From NCBI GenBank assembly GCA_913775265.1, contig CAJYJH010000026.1:1-61475 (forward strand): 61,475 nt of DNA, given 5' to 3'. Position numbers and translations under genes: made by a program. The notes below the pieces were generated by a model that had not been told where the DNA came from, did no database searches, and saw only the letters and a list, made by a program, of their open reading frames with translations. Numbering within the stretch: the first letter of the stretch is position 1; every line of letters begins with the position of its first letter. Source of the DNA: an uncultured Mucilaginibacter sp. GTDB taxonomy: Bacteria; Bacteroidota; Bacteroidia; Sphingobacteriales; Sphingobacteriaceae. Shown in pieces: positions 54,749 to 61,475 of the stretch.

Positions 54749-55120
54749 ATGTTTAAACGCTTTTTGGCCCTACTGCTCATAGTATTGATTGTCTCCGCGA
54801 ATTTTACGCGGCTGTTCATCTATGCAGGCTATCAGGTAAATCAGAAATACATCGCCGAAAAGCTTTGCGAAAACCGCAATAAGCCCTGGCTTAATTGCCA
54901 TGGCCGGTGTTACCTGATGAAAAAAATTAAACAAGCGGAAGATAAAGAACGCAGCACTGAGCGCCAAATCCAGAAAAACCTTTTTCAGGATGCTTTTATG
55001 ACCGCCGGATTTACCTTGAGTTACCATGCTGAGTTGTTGCAGCAAATTAATAGTGTTCAACATCCATTGCAGCCGCAACAAATAATCAATTACCCATTCC
55101 ACCCTCCTCAGCTAGCTTAA
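54749..55120 (+). CDS. Small membrane protein with C-x9-C-x3-C motif
   Basis: A 123-residue protein with one N-terminal membrane helix (about residues 4-22, FLALLLIVLIVSANFTRLF). The motif C-ENRNKPWLN-C-HGR-C follows at about residues 41-55, and then a charged helix (YLMKKIKQAEDKERSTERQ). I recognise the pattern CxNxxxPxxxCxGxC followed by a Lys-rich helix from Bacteroidota proteins of unknown function often found near TonB receptors and copper genes. The three cysteines suggest metal or disulfide chemistry outside the inner membrane. It sits 276 bp before a copper/cytochrome gene set. Confidence 0.75.
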   Translation: MFKRFLALLLIVLIVSANFTRLFIYAGYQVNQKYIAEKLCENRNKPWLNCHGRCYLMKKIKQAEDKERSTERQIQKNLFQDAFMTAGFTLSYHAELLQQINSVQHPLQPQQIINYPFHPPQLA

Positions 55121-55224
55121 GCGTTTTTCCTTTTTGTTATAATATATTTCGTCCCTTAAGTCAGGGGTGCTTAATGTATGTTATTTACAAAAACCGTAAA
55201 AACACAAGTAGCTAACTAAAGGAT

Positions 55225-55265
55225 CTAAGAAGAAGCTATCATTCTTGAAACAGAATGATTCTTAG
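55225..55265. other. Two-part hairpin in an intergenic region
   Basis: An outer stem CTAAGA/TCTTAG (55225-55230 with 55260-55265) encloses an inner stem ATCATTCT/AGAATGAT (55238-55245 with 55252-55259). There is a 7-nt bulge on the left side and no T-tract after it. It may be a regulatory RNA element or protein-binding site. Confidence 0.4.
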
Positions 55266-55354
55266 TCTCCAACAGCTAATTCAATACAATTTCATTTGGC
55301 AATAGCCTCACAGCGATATCACGTATCTGCTAAATGCAGTGGATATTTTAGTTG

Positions 55355-55362
55355 TATCTTTG
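55355..55362 (+). promoter_or_regulatory. -7 promoter box of the SCO/cytochrome module
   Basis: TATCTTTG lies 34 bp before the ATG at 55397 and would drive the four-gene set. It falls inside a longer alternative frame from 55352, which argues against that start. Confidence 0.5.
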
Positions 55363-55396
55363 TCTGGTTTTGCCGCGTTCATTCAAAATAAGTAAC

Positions 55397-55588
55397 ATGA
55401 AAAAACTCATTATTTTTTGTTTAACCATTGGCTTTGCAGCCTGCAAACCAGGTTCAAATTCTAATACGCAAACACCTGATCATACCCATCAAAACAAAGC
55501 TGTGTATACGTGCAGTATGCACCCCGAAGTAAAGCTGGACAAACCGGGTGTATGCCCTAAATGCGGTATGGATTTAGTTAAAAAATAA
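55397..55588 (+). CDS. Heavy-metal-binding lipoprotein
   Basis: A 63-residue lipoprotein. The signal sequence MKKLIIFCLTIGFAACKPG ends in a lipobox with Cys16. The mature part has a His-rich linker (TPDHTHQNK) and then the heavy-metal-binding domain YTCSMHPEVKLDKPGVCPKCGMDLVKK, with CxMHP and CPxCGM sites. This domain is common at the N-terminus of copper-efflux proteins and is thought to bind Cu or other soft metals. It sits 12 bp ahead of the next lipoprotein gene. Confidence 0.85.
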   Translation: MKKLIIFCLTIGFAACKPGSNSNTQTPDHTHQNKAVYTCSMHPEVKLDKPGVCPKCGMDLVKK

Positions 55589-55600
55589 TAAGAACTCTCT

Positions 55601-56011
55601 ATGAAAATAAAAATACTGGCTTTATTAGCAACCTCCGTCATTATATTCAATGCCTGCACCGACACCAAAAAAAAGGAAAAAGACGCCTTGAATGAAGTCA
55701 TCAAAATACATGATGAAGCTATGGCTAAAGATGAGGAGGCCGTTAAAAACAAAATGCTTTTAGACAGTTTACTAAAAGATAAAGTTATTACCGACACTGT
55801 ACAAGGCCGCGCTACCGTTAAAGCTTTGACCGAGGCCGACCAAGGCATGGAAAGCTGGATGCACCAGTTTAATGCTGATTATACCGGCAAATCGCACGAG
55901 GAAATTATGAAGTATCTCGACGATCAAAAAAAGCAGGTAAATCAAATGAACCAACGGTTAACCGAGGCTGTTAACCAATCTAATCAAATACTCGCTACCT
56001 ACAAAAAATGA
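55601..56011 (+). CDS. Helical lipoprotein of unknown function
   Basis: A 136-residue lipoprotein (signal MKIKILALLATSVIIFNAC, with Cys19 as the lipid site). The mature protein is almost fully helical and charged, probably a coiled coil (about 25-75 and 100-135). Between the helices is MESWMHQFNADYTGKSHEEIMKYL. I recognise the ESWMxxF pattern from Bacteroidota proteins in SCO/cytochrome loci but not a function. It overlaps the SCO gene by 4 bp (ATGA), which implies translational coupling. Confidence 0.75.
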   Translation: MKIKILALLATSVIIFNACTDTKKKEKDALNEVIKIHDEAMAKDEEAVKNKMLLDSLLKDKVITDTVQGRATVKALTEADQGMESWMHQFNADYTGKSHEEIMKYLDDQKKQVNQMNQRLTEAVNQSNQILATYKK

Positions 56012-56664
56012 AGTTATTGAATATAAGTGTTATGGGGCTGCTGTTTTTAGCAGCCTGTAGTAACAAACAATCTACAGAAAAAAAACTGCCCATATACGGC
56101 GAGCGTGAGCCGGTAACAAAAACGGTAAATGGAAAAGAGGTTACCGATACCGTTTACCATACCATACCCGACTTTAAATTTACAAACCAGTATGGCACCG
56201 AAGTAACCGCAAAATCGTTAGATAATGATATCTATGTGGCCGATTTCTTTTTTACGTCTTGCCCCTCTATCTGCCCTATTATGCATCGCAACATGCTTAA
56301 TGTGTATCAGGAATTTAAGAATACGCCGGATGTAAAGATAATTTCGCATACAATTGATCCCGGTCATGATAGCGCCGCAGTATTAAAAAAATATGCTGAT
56401 AATCTGGGTGTATCGGGTAATAGCTGGTGGTTTTTACAAGGCCCGAAAGAGGCTACCTACAAACTGGCCGAAAGCTACCTGACGAGTGTAGCTGAGGATA
56501 AAAACGCAGCTGGCGGCTTAGTACATGCCGGTTACTTTATTTTGGTGGATAAGCAAAAGCACATACGCGGCACTTACGACGGCACTAAACCCGAAGACAC
56601 CCAAAAACTGATTACCGACATCAAAACGTTGCAGACCGAATATAAAAACAATAAAACCTCATGA
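56008..56664 (+). CDS. SCO1/SenC family copper chaperone lipoprotein
   Basis: A 218-residue lipoprotein with signal MKLLNISVMGLLFLAACS (Cys17 as the lipid site). The thioredoxin-like domain (about 50-210) carries the copper ligands: CPSIC in FFTSCPSICPIMHRN, and the later His in LVHAGYFILVDKQ. SCO proteins deliver Cu to the CuA site of cytochrome oxidase or reduce its cysteines. Its gene overlaps both neighbours by 4 bp, so it is made together with the helical lipoprotein and the cytochrome c. No oxidase gene is present in the window. Confidence 0.92.
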   Translation: MKLLNISVMGLLFLAACSNKQSTEKKLPIYGEREPVTKTVNGKEVTDTVYHTIPDFKFTNQYGTEVTAKSLDNDIYVADFFFTSCPSICPIMHRNMLNVYQEFKNTPDVKIISHTIDPGHDSAAVLKKYADNLGVSGNSWWFLQGPKEATYKLAESYLTSVAEDKNAAGGLVHAGYFILVDKQKHIRGTYDGTKPEDTQKLITDIKTLQTEYKNNKTS

Positions 56665-57077
56665 AGTTCGGAATCATAGCTTTTTTGCTGGCGATTATCG
56701 GATCAATAGTTTACTCTTGCCAGAGCGAAGACAAAATTGAGTTTATGCGCTATTACAGTGCGGGGCAAGCGCTTTACAAAACTCACTGTCAAAATTGCCA
56801 TGGCCAAAACGGTGAAGGTTTAGCTGCCCTTATCCCACCACTAACGGATACCGAATATTTGAAACAACACCGTAAGCAATTAGCCTGCTATTTAAAAAAC
56901 GGTTTAAAGCTACCCATTTTAGTGAATGGCAAAGCCTATAACGGCGAGATGCCGCCGGCAAATTTGGCTCCTGTCGAAATTGCACAGGTGCTTACCTACG
57001 TTCAAAATTCATTCGGTAATAAGGCCAATGTGCATAATATTGACCAGGTGAATGCGGAGTTAGGAAAGTGTGAGTAG
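56661..57077 (+). CDS. Small c-type cytochrome, membrane-anchored
   Basis: A 138-residue monohaem cytochrome c. The N-terminal segment MKFGIIAFLLAIIGSIVYSC may be a lipoprotein signal (Cys20) or a membrane anchor. The haem site is CQNCH (about residues 45-49), followed by GQNGEGLAALIPPL. The distal Met ligand is expected in GEMPPANL. It is the last gene of the SCO module. It could pass electrons to an oxidase that receives Cu through SCO. The inverted repeat GATTGGTTGA at 57087-57096 and 57169-57178 follows and may end transcription. Confidence 0.9.
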   Translation: MKFGIIAFLLAIIGSIVYSCQSEDKIEFMRYYSAGQALYKTHCQNCHGQNGEGLAALIPPLTDTEYLKQHRKQLACYLKNGLKLPILVNGKAYNGEMPPANLAPVEIAQVLTYVQNSFGNKANVHNIDQVNAELGKCE

Positions 57078-57086
57078 TGATAGGTT

Positions 57087-57178
57087 GATTGGTTGATTAA
57101 ACTAAGTTATATTAATGTTAGGTAATTTTTTTTGTTTTCAACTTTCCTTTTAATTAGCAGTCAGCTACTCAACCAATC
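57087..57178. repeat. Inverted repeat between convergent genes
   Basis: GATTGGTTGA (57087-57096) and TCAACCAATC (57169-57178) are exact inverse copies, 72 bp apart. The right copy overlaps the murI stop codon. Confidence 0.6.
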
Positions 57179-58007
57179 ACTTCAACGACACAAACTCCGA
57201 CTTTACCGGAGAAGAGAAAAACAGTGAAGCATGCTGGTCGAAATCTGAGGTATCGTCGGAGCTAGTAAAAAAATGCCGATTACCATTTTTGGTGATTTGA
57301 GAATCAATTTCAGGGTGGCGATGCAAGTAAGCTTCAAGACCGGCGGCAATGATATCACCCTGAGCAACTACTTGTATATTTTCGGGTAAATGCGTTTTAA
57401 TTTTTTCCTGCAGTAACGGATAATGTGTACAAGCGAGCAGGATGGTATCTATGTCAGCCGAACGGTTTAATAACTCATCCAAGTACTGCTGCACATAATA
57501 GTCTGCTCCCGGCTTATCGTACTCGCCGCTTTCAATTAATGGCACCCATAATGGACAGGCTTGCTGATACACCTGCACATCAGGAAAAAACTTACCAATC
57601 TCAATAGCGTACGATTCTGATTGTACCGTGCCCTTGGTACCTAACACACCGATATTGCCCGTTCGGGTATAGTTACCAATTACTTCGGCAGTAGGCCTGA
57701 TTACGCCTAACACCCGCTTATCATCATATAAGCCCGGCATATCCCGCTGCTGTATAGTTCGCAGGGCTTTGGCTGATGCGGTATTACACGCCAAAATAAT
57801 AAGCGGGCAGCCTTGTGCAAACAGCCATTGTACGCATTCCCAAGTGTACTGATGTATTGTGCTGAACGACCGGTTACCGTAAGGTGCACGGCTATTATCT
57901 CCCAAATAAATATAGTCGTACTGCGGCAACCGTTCCGCAATAGACCGGAACACAGTGAGGCCGCCGATGCCTGAATCAAATATGCCGATGGGTTTGGTAC
58001 CTTGCAT
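57177..58007 (-). CDS. murI: Glutamate racemase
   Basis: A 276-residue enzyme that makes D-glutamate for peptidoglycan. The two catalytic cysteines lie in LACNTASAKALR (near residue 75) and LLACTHYPLLQ (near residue 190). IGIFDSGIGGLTVFR is the N-terminal family mark and YLGDNSRAPYGNRS follows. The C-terminus is slightly longer than in E. coli-type short forms. It follows the bamA-skp-skp genes, but a hairpin with stem AAAGCGG/CCGCTTT lies between, at about 58022-58048. Confidence 0.95.
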   Translation of the reverse strand: MQGTKPIGIFDSGIGGLTVFRSIAERLPQYDYIYLGDNSRAPYGNRSFSTIHQYTWECVQWLFAQGCPLIILACNTASAKALRTIQQRDMPGLYDDKRVLGVIRPTAEVIGNYTRTGNIGVLGTKGTVQSESYAIEIGKFFPDVQVYQQACPLWVPLIESGEYDKPGADYYVQQYLDELLNRSADIDTILLACTHYPLLQEKIKTHLPENIQVVAQGDIIAAGLEAYLHRHPEIDSQITKNGNRHFFTSSDDTSDFDQHASLFFSSPVKSEFVSLK

Positions 58008-58021
58008 GGCTCGAAAATAAA

Positions 58022-58048
58022 AAAAGCGGAACTATTTGTCCCGCTTTA
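58022..58048 (-). terminator. Terminator between skp and murI
   Basis: An AAAGCGG...CCGCTTT stem with a loop of about 11 nt. On the minus strand the right arm is followed by T-rich DNA, so it may end bamA-skp-skp transcription in part. Confidence 0.65.
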
Positions 58049-58071
58049 ATTTGTACTTGGTTAGGTTATAT

Positions 58072-58584
58072 TTATTTAACGCCTAATTTCAGTTTTACAG
58101 CAGCTAACAGGTTGTCACCAACTGGCGACACTAATAAGTTAGTAGAACCTGAGTCGAAAACGTAAGTATAACCTTTTTCTTTAGCTACAGCATTCACCGC
58201 TGTTTTAGCTTTGTCAAAAAGTGGTTTGCCTAACTCATTTCTTTTCTCTTCAACTTTCTGTTGTGCAGTTTGATTATAGTCTTGCAGTCTTTTGTTGATG
58301 TCATTCAGTTCGGTTTGAGCGGCAGTACGTGCAGCATCAGTCATCGAAGCCTGACTTTTCTCGTAAGCTGCGCCTTTTGTCTGCAATTCGTTTTGCATAG
58401 TCTGAATTTGATCCATGAACGTTTTAGAGTATGCCTGTAATTGCGTACTTACTGTTTTAGTTTCAGGCATTGCATCAATTACTGCATTAAAATCAACATA
58501 CCCAATTTTGCTTTGTGCGTTAGCAAAACCCGCCGTCAACATCATGAAACCTGCAACTAAAGCAACTTTAAATAATTTTTTCAT
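58072..58584 (-). CDS. OmpH/Skp family periplasmic chaperone
   Basis: A 170-residue protein with a signal peptide (MKKLFKVALVAGFMMLTAGFANAQ) and the Skp fold: KIGYVDFNAVIDAMPETKTV at the head and a long coiled-coil arm of about 40-130 (QLQAYSKTFMDQIQTMQNELQTKG). The closing strand is KEKGYTYVFDSGSTNLL. It holds unfolded outer-membrane proteins in the periplasm. It is the second skp copy in line, 48 bp after the first, downstream of bamA. Confidence 0.92.
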   Translation of the reverse strand: MKKLFKVALVAGFMMLTAGFANAQSKIGYVDFNAVIDAMPETKTVSTQLQAYSKTFMDQIQTMQNELQTKGAAYEKSQASMTDAARTAAQTELNDINKRLQDYNQTAQQKVEEKRNELGKPLFDKAKTAVNAVAKEKGYTYVFDSGSTNLLVSPVGDNLLAAVKLKLGVK

Positions 58585-58632
58585 TCTTCTTTCGTCTGTG
58601 TTTAATCGTGTGCTATTTTAATCAAAATAAAT

Positions 58633-59163
58633 TTACTTTGCAAAAGTACCTGGCTTTAAACCAAGTCTGGTAATTACCGCGTCGCTTTTGTTATAACGCG
58701 GGTTAGTGTACAGCATTATTACTTCGCTATTTTTATCAAACACCATATCCAGGTTTTCGCCTTCGGCCATTGCTTGTATAGCTTTAGACACTCTTTCCTG
58801 AATTGGTTTAACCAGCAAACCACTGCGTTGTGCCAATTCTCCGTCCGGTCCAAATTTTGAACGCTGAAAATCCTTAGCAGCCTTTTCTTTATCAACAATT
58901 TCCGCTTCGCGGCGCTTTCTCATATCCGCAGTCATCAGTACCTGATCTGCCTGGTAAGCTTTGTATAAACGGTCAATCTCCTGAAAGCGGCTGTCAACCT
59001 CGCGCTGCCATTGTTCTGATAATGCTCCTAACTGTTTTTGAGACGAGGCATACTCTGGTACATGTTTCAGGATGTACTCAGAGTCTACGTAGGCAAAACG
59101 CTGTGCAAAGGCACCGGTTAAGCCCAATAAGGTAAGCGATAACGTGATTATTATTTTTTTCAT
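58633..59163 (-). CDS. OmpH/Skp family periplasmic chaperone
   Basis: A 176-residue protein with a signal peptide (MKKIIITLSLTLLGLTGAFAQ) and the Skp fold. RFAYVDSEYILKHVPEYASSQKQL is the head motif, with a coiled-coil arm (about 40-115) and the closing strand NLDMVFDKNSEVIMLYTNP. It is 6 bp after bamA, the usual bamA-skp order. The paralogue downstream differs in the arm and the C-terminus, so the two may serve different clients or form mixed trimers. Confidence 0.93.
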   Translation of the reverse strand: MKKIIITLSLTLLGLTGAFAQRFAYVDSEYILKHVPEYASSQKQLGALSEQWQREVDSRFQEIDRLYKAYQADQVLMTADMRKRREAEIVDKEKAAKDFQRSKFGPDGELAQRSGLLVKPIQERVSKAIQAMAEGENLDMVFDKNSEVIMLYTNPRYNKSDAVITRLGLKPGTFAK

Positions 59164-59169
59164 CGGTAA

Positions 59170-61475
59170 TTAATTAAATCCTCCGTTTAAGCTTTGTGCA
59201 ATAGAGAAGTGAAACTGCCCTTTGTTAGCGTTAGGTATACCAGGAATGGCATCAAAACCATAACCGTAATCCAAACCAAGCAATCCAAATATAGGCAAGA
59301 ATATCCGAGCTCCCACACCTGCTGAACGACGGATATTAAACGGATTATAATCCCTAAAATTGTTCCAGGTGTTACCGCCCTCAGCAAAAGTGAGCAAGAA
59401 AATGGTGGCCGACTGGCTTTGTATTACCGGGTAACGCAATTCGAGTGTAAACTTATTATAAATAGGGCTTCCCGGATTGTCCGCTCTGGTGTCAGGATTG
59501 TACCCTGAACCTACCGGAACAATGGTAAAGTTCCGGTAACCACGTAAACCGATGATTTCGCTTCCCTGTAAAAACTGATAAGTAGCCATACCGTCACCAC
59601 CCAGTTTAAAACGTTCAAACGGCGATTGACCAACCAGCCTGTTATAGCTACCCAGGAAACCGAAACGGGTTTGCGACATTAACACCAATTTACCTGCCAA
59701 CCGGGTAAACCATTGTGCATCAAATTTCCATTTGTGATACTCAACAAATTTATAACGCTCCTCTGGCGTTGCGATACGGTAATTAGTGTTATTAAGTAAA
59801 GAATAAGGTGGAGTAACCTGTAATGTAAAACGGATGTTTGAACCACTGGTTGGATAAATTGGCACATCCAATGAATTACGGCTTAACTCCTGAGTTAATT
59901 TGATATTGTAAGAAGTACCGTTGTTAAATAAATAGCCTGTAAAGTTGTCCAGCTTGTAATGGTCAAAGTTTAATGAGTAGTTCAACTGGAAGTAATTATC
60001 AGGCCAGTTTAAACGTTTACCCAATGTTACACCTAAACCATTAATACGTAAATAATTGTAGCGAGGATCATCCTTTGCGAAAAACCTTCCTGTTGAACTT
60101 AACTGTGTATAGGCTGATAAGCTGAAGAAGATTGGCTTTTTACCACCCAGCCATGGCTCAGAGAAAGTGAACGAGAAATTCTGGTAGTTTTTACCGTTGG
60201 CCTGGCCACGCAAACTTAACTTTTGTCCGTCACCTTTAGGCAGTGGTTTGTAAGCTTTACCGTTAAACAGGTTACGTACCGAGAAGTTGTTGAACGTTAA
60301 GCCCAATGTACCTACCAGCTGGCCGCCACCAAAACCACCCGAAAGCTCAATCTGGTCCGAAGGCTTCTCAACCACGTTGTAAATAATATCTACCGTACCA
60401 TCATTAGGATTAATGTTAGTTGGTTTTGGATCCATCTTTTGCTCATCAAAGTTGCCCAACTGCGAAAGCTGACGGGTACTGCGTACAATAGCCGCTTTCG
60501 AAAATTTCTGACCAGGCTTAGTAGCCAGTTCGCGTAGTACTACCCTGTCGTTGGTTACATCGTTACCTTTTACCGATACGCGGTTAATTGTATACTGGGC
60601 ACCCTCGTAAATACGAATGTTCAGGTCGATAGTGTCGTTATAGATACGGGTTTGTACAGCTTCTGAATTAAAAGTCAGGTATCCATCGTCAAGGTAAAGT
60701 GAGTTTACATCCTGTCCGTCGGGGCCACCGCCGTTTAAACGTTTGCCCAAATCTTCTTCGCTAAACACATCCCCTTTTTTAATGCGGAGCACACGGTTCA
60801 AAAATTCTGTTGGATAACGTGCATTACCCGACCAGGTAATGTTACCAAAGTAATATTTAGGACCTTCGTAAACTTTAATTTTTACATTCACCGATTCGTC
60901 ATCATGGCGCCACACCGAGTCACTCAGTATTTCTGCATCACGATAACCTTTTGATTGCATTTTTTCAACCAGTGCTACTTTATCTTCTTCGTACTGGTCT
61001 TGCTTAAATTTCTTAGAACCAAAGATATTGTAAAACTTACGTTCGCGGGTTTTAGGTAAAAACTTACGTAAGGTAGCAGCCTTAAAAGCTTTGTTACCTT
61101 CAAAAATTACTTCATTGATTTTTACCTTTTTCTTTTTATCAATATTAACGTTCAGGATCACACTGTTAGAGTCGGCCGGATCACGTTGTTGTTTAATATC
61201 AACAGTAGTGTTTAGAAAACCTTTCTCGTTAAAGTGTTTTTTGATGATGGCCGTAGTGGTGCTCAGTAAGTTTTCGTTAACAATTTTACCGGTTTTATCA
61301 TTCAGTTTTTTCTGCACATCTTCAACTTCGCCTTTGCGTATACCATTTAAACGCAAACGCGATAAACGTGGGCGCTCTGAAACCTGAATCTCCAGGTAAA
61401 TGGTATCCAGGTTAATTTTGGTGATGTTTAACTGCACATCATCAAACAACCCCTGCGACCACATATTTTTCAGCA
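59170..61475 (-). CDS. bamA: BamA outer membrane assembly factor, 5' part missing
   Basis: The C-terminal part (about 768 residues) of BamA, which inserts beta-barrel proteins into the outer membrane. The frame is open to the window edge, and codons for LKN precede the first visible Met in MWSQGLFDDVQL. POTRA domains are visible (IYLEIQVSERPRLSRLRLNGIRKGE and later YTINRVSVKGNDVTNDRVVLREL), followed by the Omp85 barrel (about 390-764). The barrel contains FERFKLGGDGMATYQFLQGSEIIGLRGYRN, whose RGY belongs to the conserved loop. The protein ends in FHFSIAQSLNGGFN. It starts the bamA-skp-skp unit. Confidence 0.95.
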   Translation of the reverse strand, partial: LKNMWSQGLFDDVQLNITKINLDTIYLEIQVSERPRLSRLRLNGIRKGEVEDVQKKLNDKTGKIVNENLLSTTTAIIKKHFNEKGFLNTTVDIKQQRDPADSNSVILNVNIDKKKKVKINEVIFEGNKAFKAATLRKFLPKTRERKFYNIFGSKKFKQDQYEEDKVALVEKMQSKGYRDAEILSDSVWRHDDESVNVKIKVYEGPKYYFGNITWSGNARYPTEFLNRVLRIKKGDVFSEEDLGKRLNGGGPDGQDVNSLYLDDGYLTFNSEAVQTRIYNDTIDLNIRIYEGAQYTINRVSVKGNDVTNDRVVLRELATKPGQKFSKAAIVRSTRQLSQLGNFDEQKMDPKPTNINPNDGTVDIIYNVVEKPSDQIELSGGFGGGQLVGTLGLTFNNFSVRNLFNGKAYKPLPKGDGQKLSLRGQANGKNYQNFSFTFSEPWLGGKKPIFFSLSAYTQLSSTGRFFAKDDPRYNYLRINGLGVTLGKRLNWPDNYFQLNYSLNFDHYKLDNFTGYLFNNGTSYNIKLTQELSRNSLDVPIYPTSGSNIRFTLQVTPPYSLLNNTNYRIATPEERYKFVEYHKWKFDAQWFTRLAGKLVLMSQTRFGFLGSYNRLVGQSPFERFKLGGDGMATYQFLQGSEIIGLRGYRNFTIVPVGSGYNPDTRADNPGSPIYNKFTLELRYPVIQSQSATIFLLTFAEGGNTWNNFRDYNPFNIRRSAGVGARIFLPIFGLLGLDYGYGFDAIPGIPNANKGQFHFSIAQSLNGGFN

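Noticed and set aside
55352..55396. Longer start for the heavy-metal lipoprotein
   Set aside because: The added codons contain the TATCTTTG box, and the lipoprotein signal begins at the ATG at 55397.

Overview
The window looks like a chromosomal contig from a member of the Bacteroidota, most likely family Sphingobacteriaceae (Mucilaginibacter/Pedobacter-like). The indications are TAnnTTTG-type -7 promoter boxes just upstream of many starts, few Shine-Dalgarno sequences, a type IX secretion (T9SS) type B cargo protein paired with a PorP/SprF protein, a DUF2027-Smr protein, a long-form Lgt, and a ribosomal protein L27 with an acidic tail. The genus is an inference; there is no rRNA, tRNA, IS element, prophage or CRISPR array in the window. 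Bases 1-25 are not genomic: they match the 3' end of the Illumina TruSeq read-1 adapter. The left edge is therefore a contig end that was not trimmed, and it cuts into a gene. The right edge cuts into bamA.

Layout. 27-6251: a partial unknown gene, a PolB-like 3'-5' exonuclease, a fused dipeptide-type ABC ATPase, RNase R and a polyprenyl diphosphate synthase, all on the plus strand. 6252-7244 is an AT-rich stretch with one gene of a widespread uncharacterised family. 7245-10211 (minus) holds rpmA-rplU, a small membrane protein and a dicarboxylate symporter. 10273-12468 (plus) holds an ECF sigma factor overlapping a four-helix membrane protein, plus a GNAT acetyltransferase. 12526-16923 holds fabF, a DUF2027-Smr protein, a sphingomyelin-synthase-like PAP2 protein, a secreted protein and a methyltransferase. 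17142-24983 holds mqo, a spore-photoproduct-lyase homologue, an S9 peptidase, gpmA, a SatP-type acetate transporter and an SRPBCC protein. 25064-30383 holds an OmpA-family protein, metZ with an OsmC gene, a secreted protein and a fused SpmA-SpmB membrane protein. 30598-37179 is the giant T9SS cargo protein with its PorP/SprF partner.

37250-41196 holds OsmC, two small membrane proteins, purB and an Nfu-type Fe-S scaffold. 41353-48877 (minus) holds lgt-gtrA-suhB as one overlapping unit, mtaB, ubiX and a ppk-ppx polyphosphate operon. 49025-54702 holds yajQ, hsp20, a thioesterase, folB, a GH1 beta-glucosidase, lysA and a DinB-like protein. 54749-57077 is a compact envelope module: a Cys-motif membrane protein, a heavy-metal-binding lipoprotein, a second lipoprotein, an SCO copper chaperone and a c-type cytochrome, with the last three genes overlapping. 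57177 to the end (minus) is the outer-membrane biogenesis unit bamA-skp-skp followed by murI.

Most of the window is housekeeping. The parts most worth a second look are the full-length spore photoproduct lyase homologue and the SpmAB fusion in a lineage not known to sporulate, the sphingomyelin-synthase-like protein in a sphingolipid-making clade, the copper/cytochrome module with its Cys-motif protein, repeated motifs in the hsp20 control region, and short repeat words shared between distant intergenic regions. Promoter boxes that lie 2-17 nt ahead of several starts also correct some longer alternative starts and point to leaderless mRNAs.
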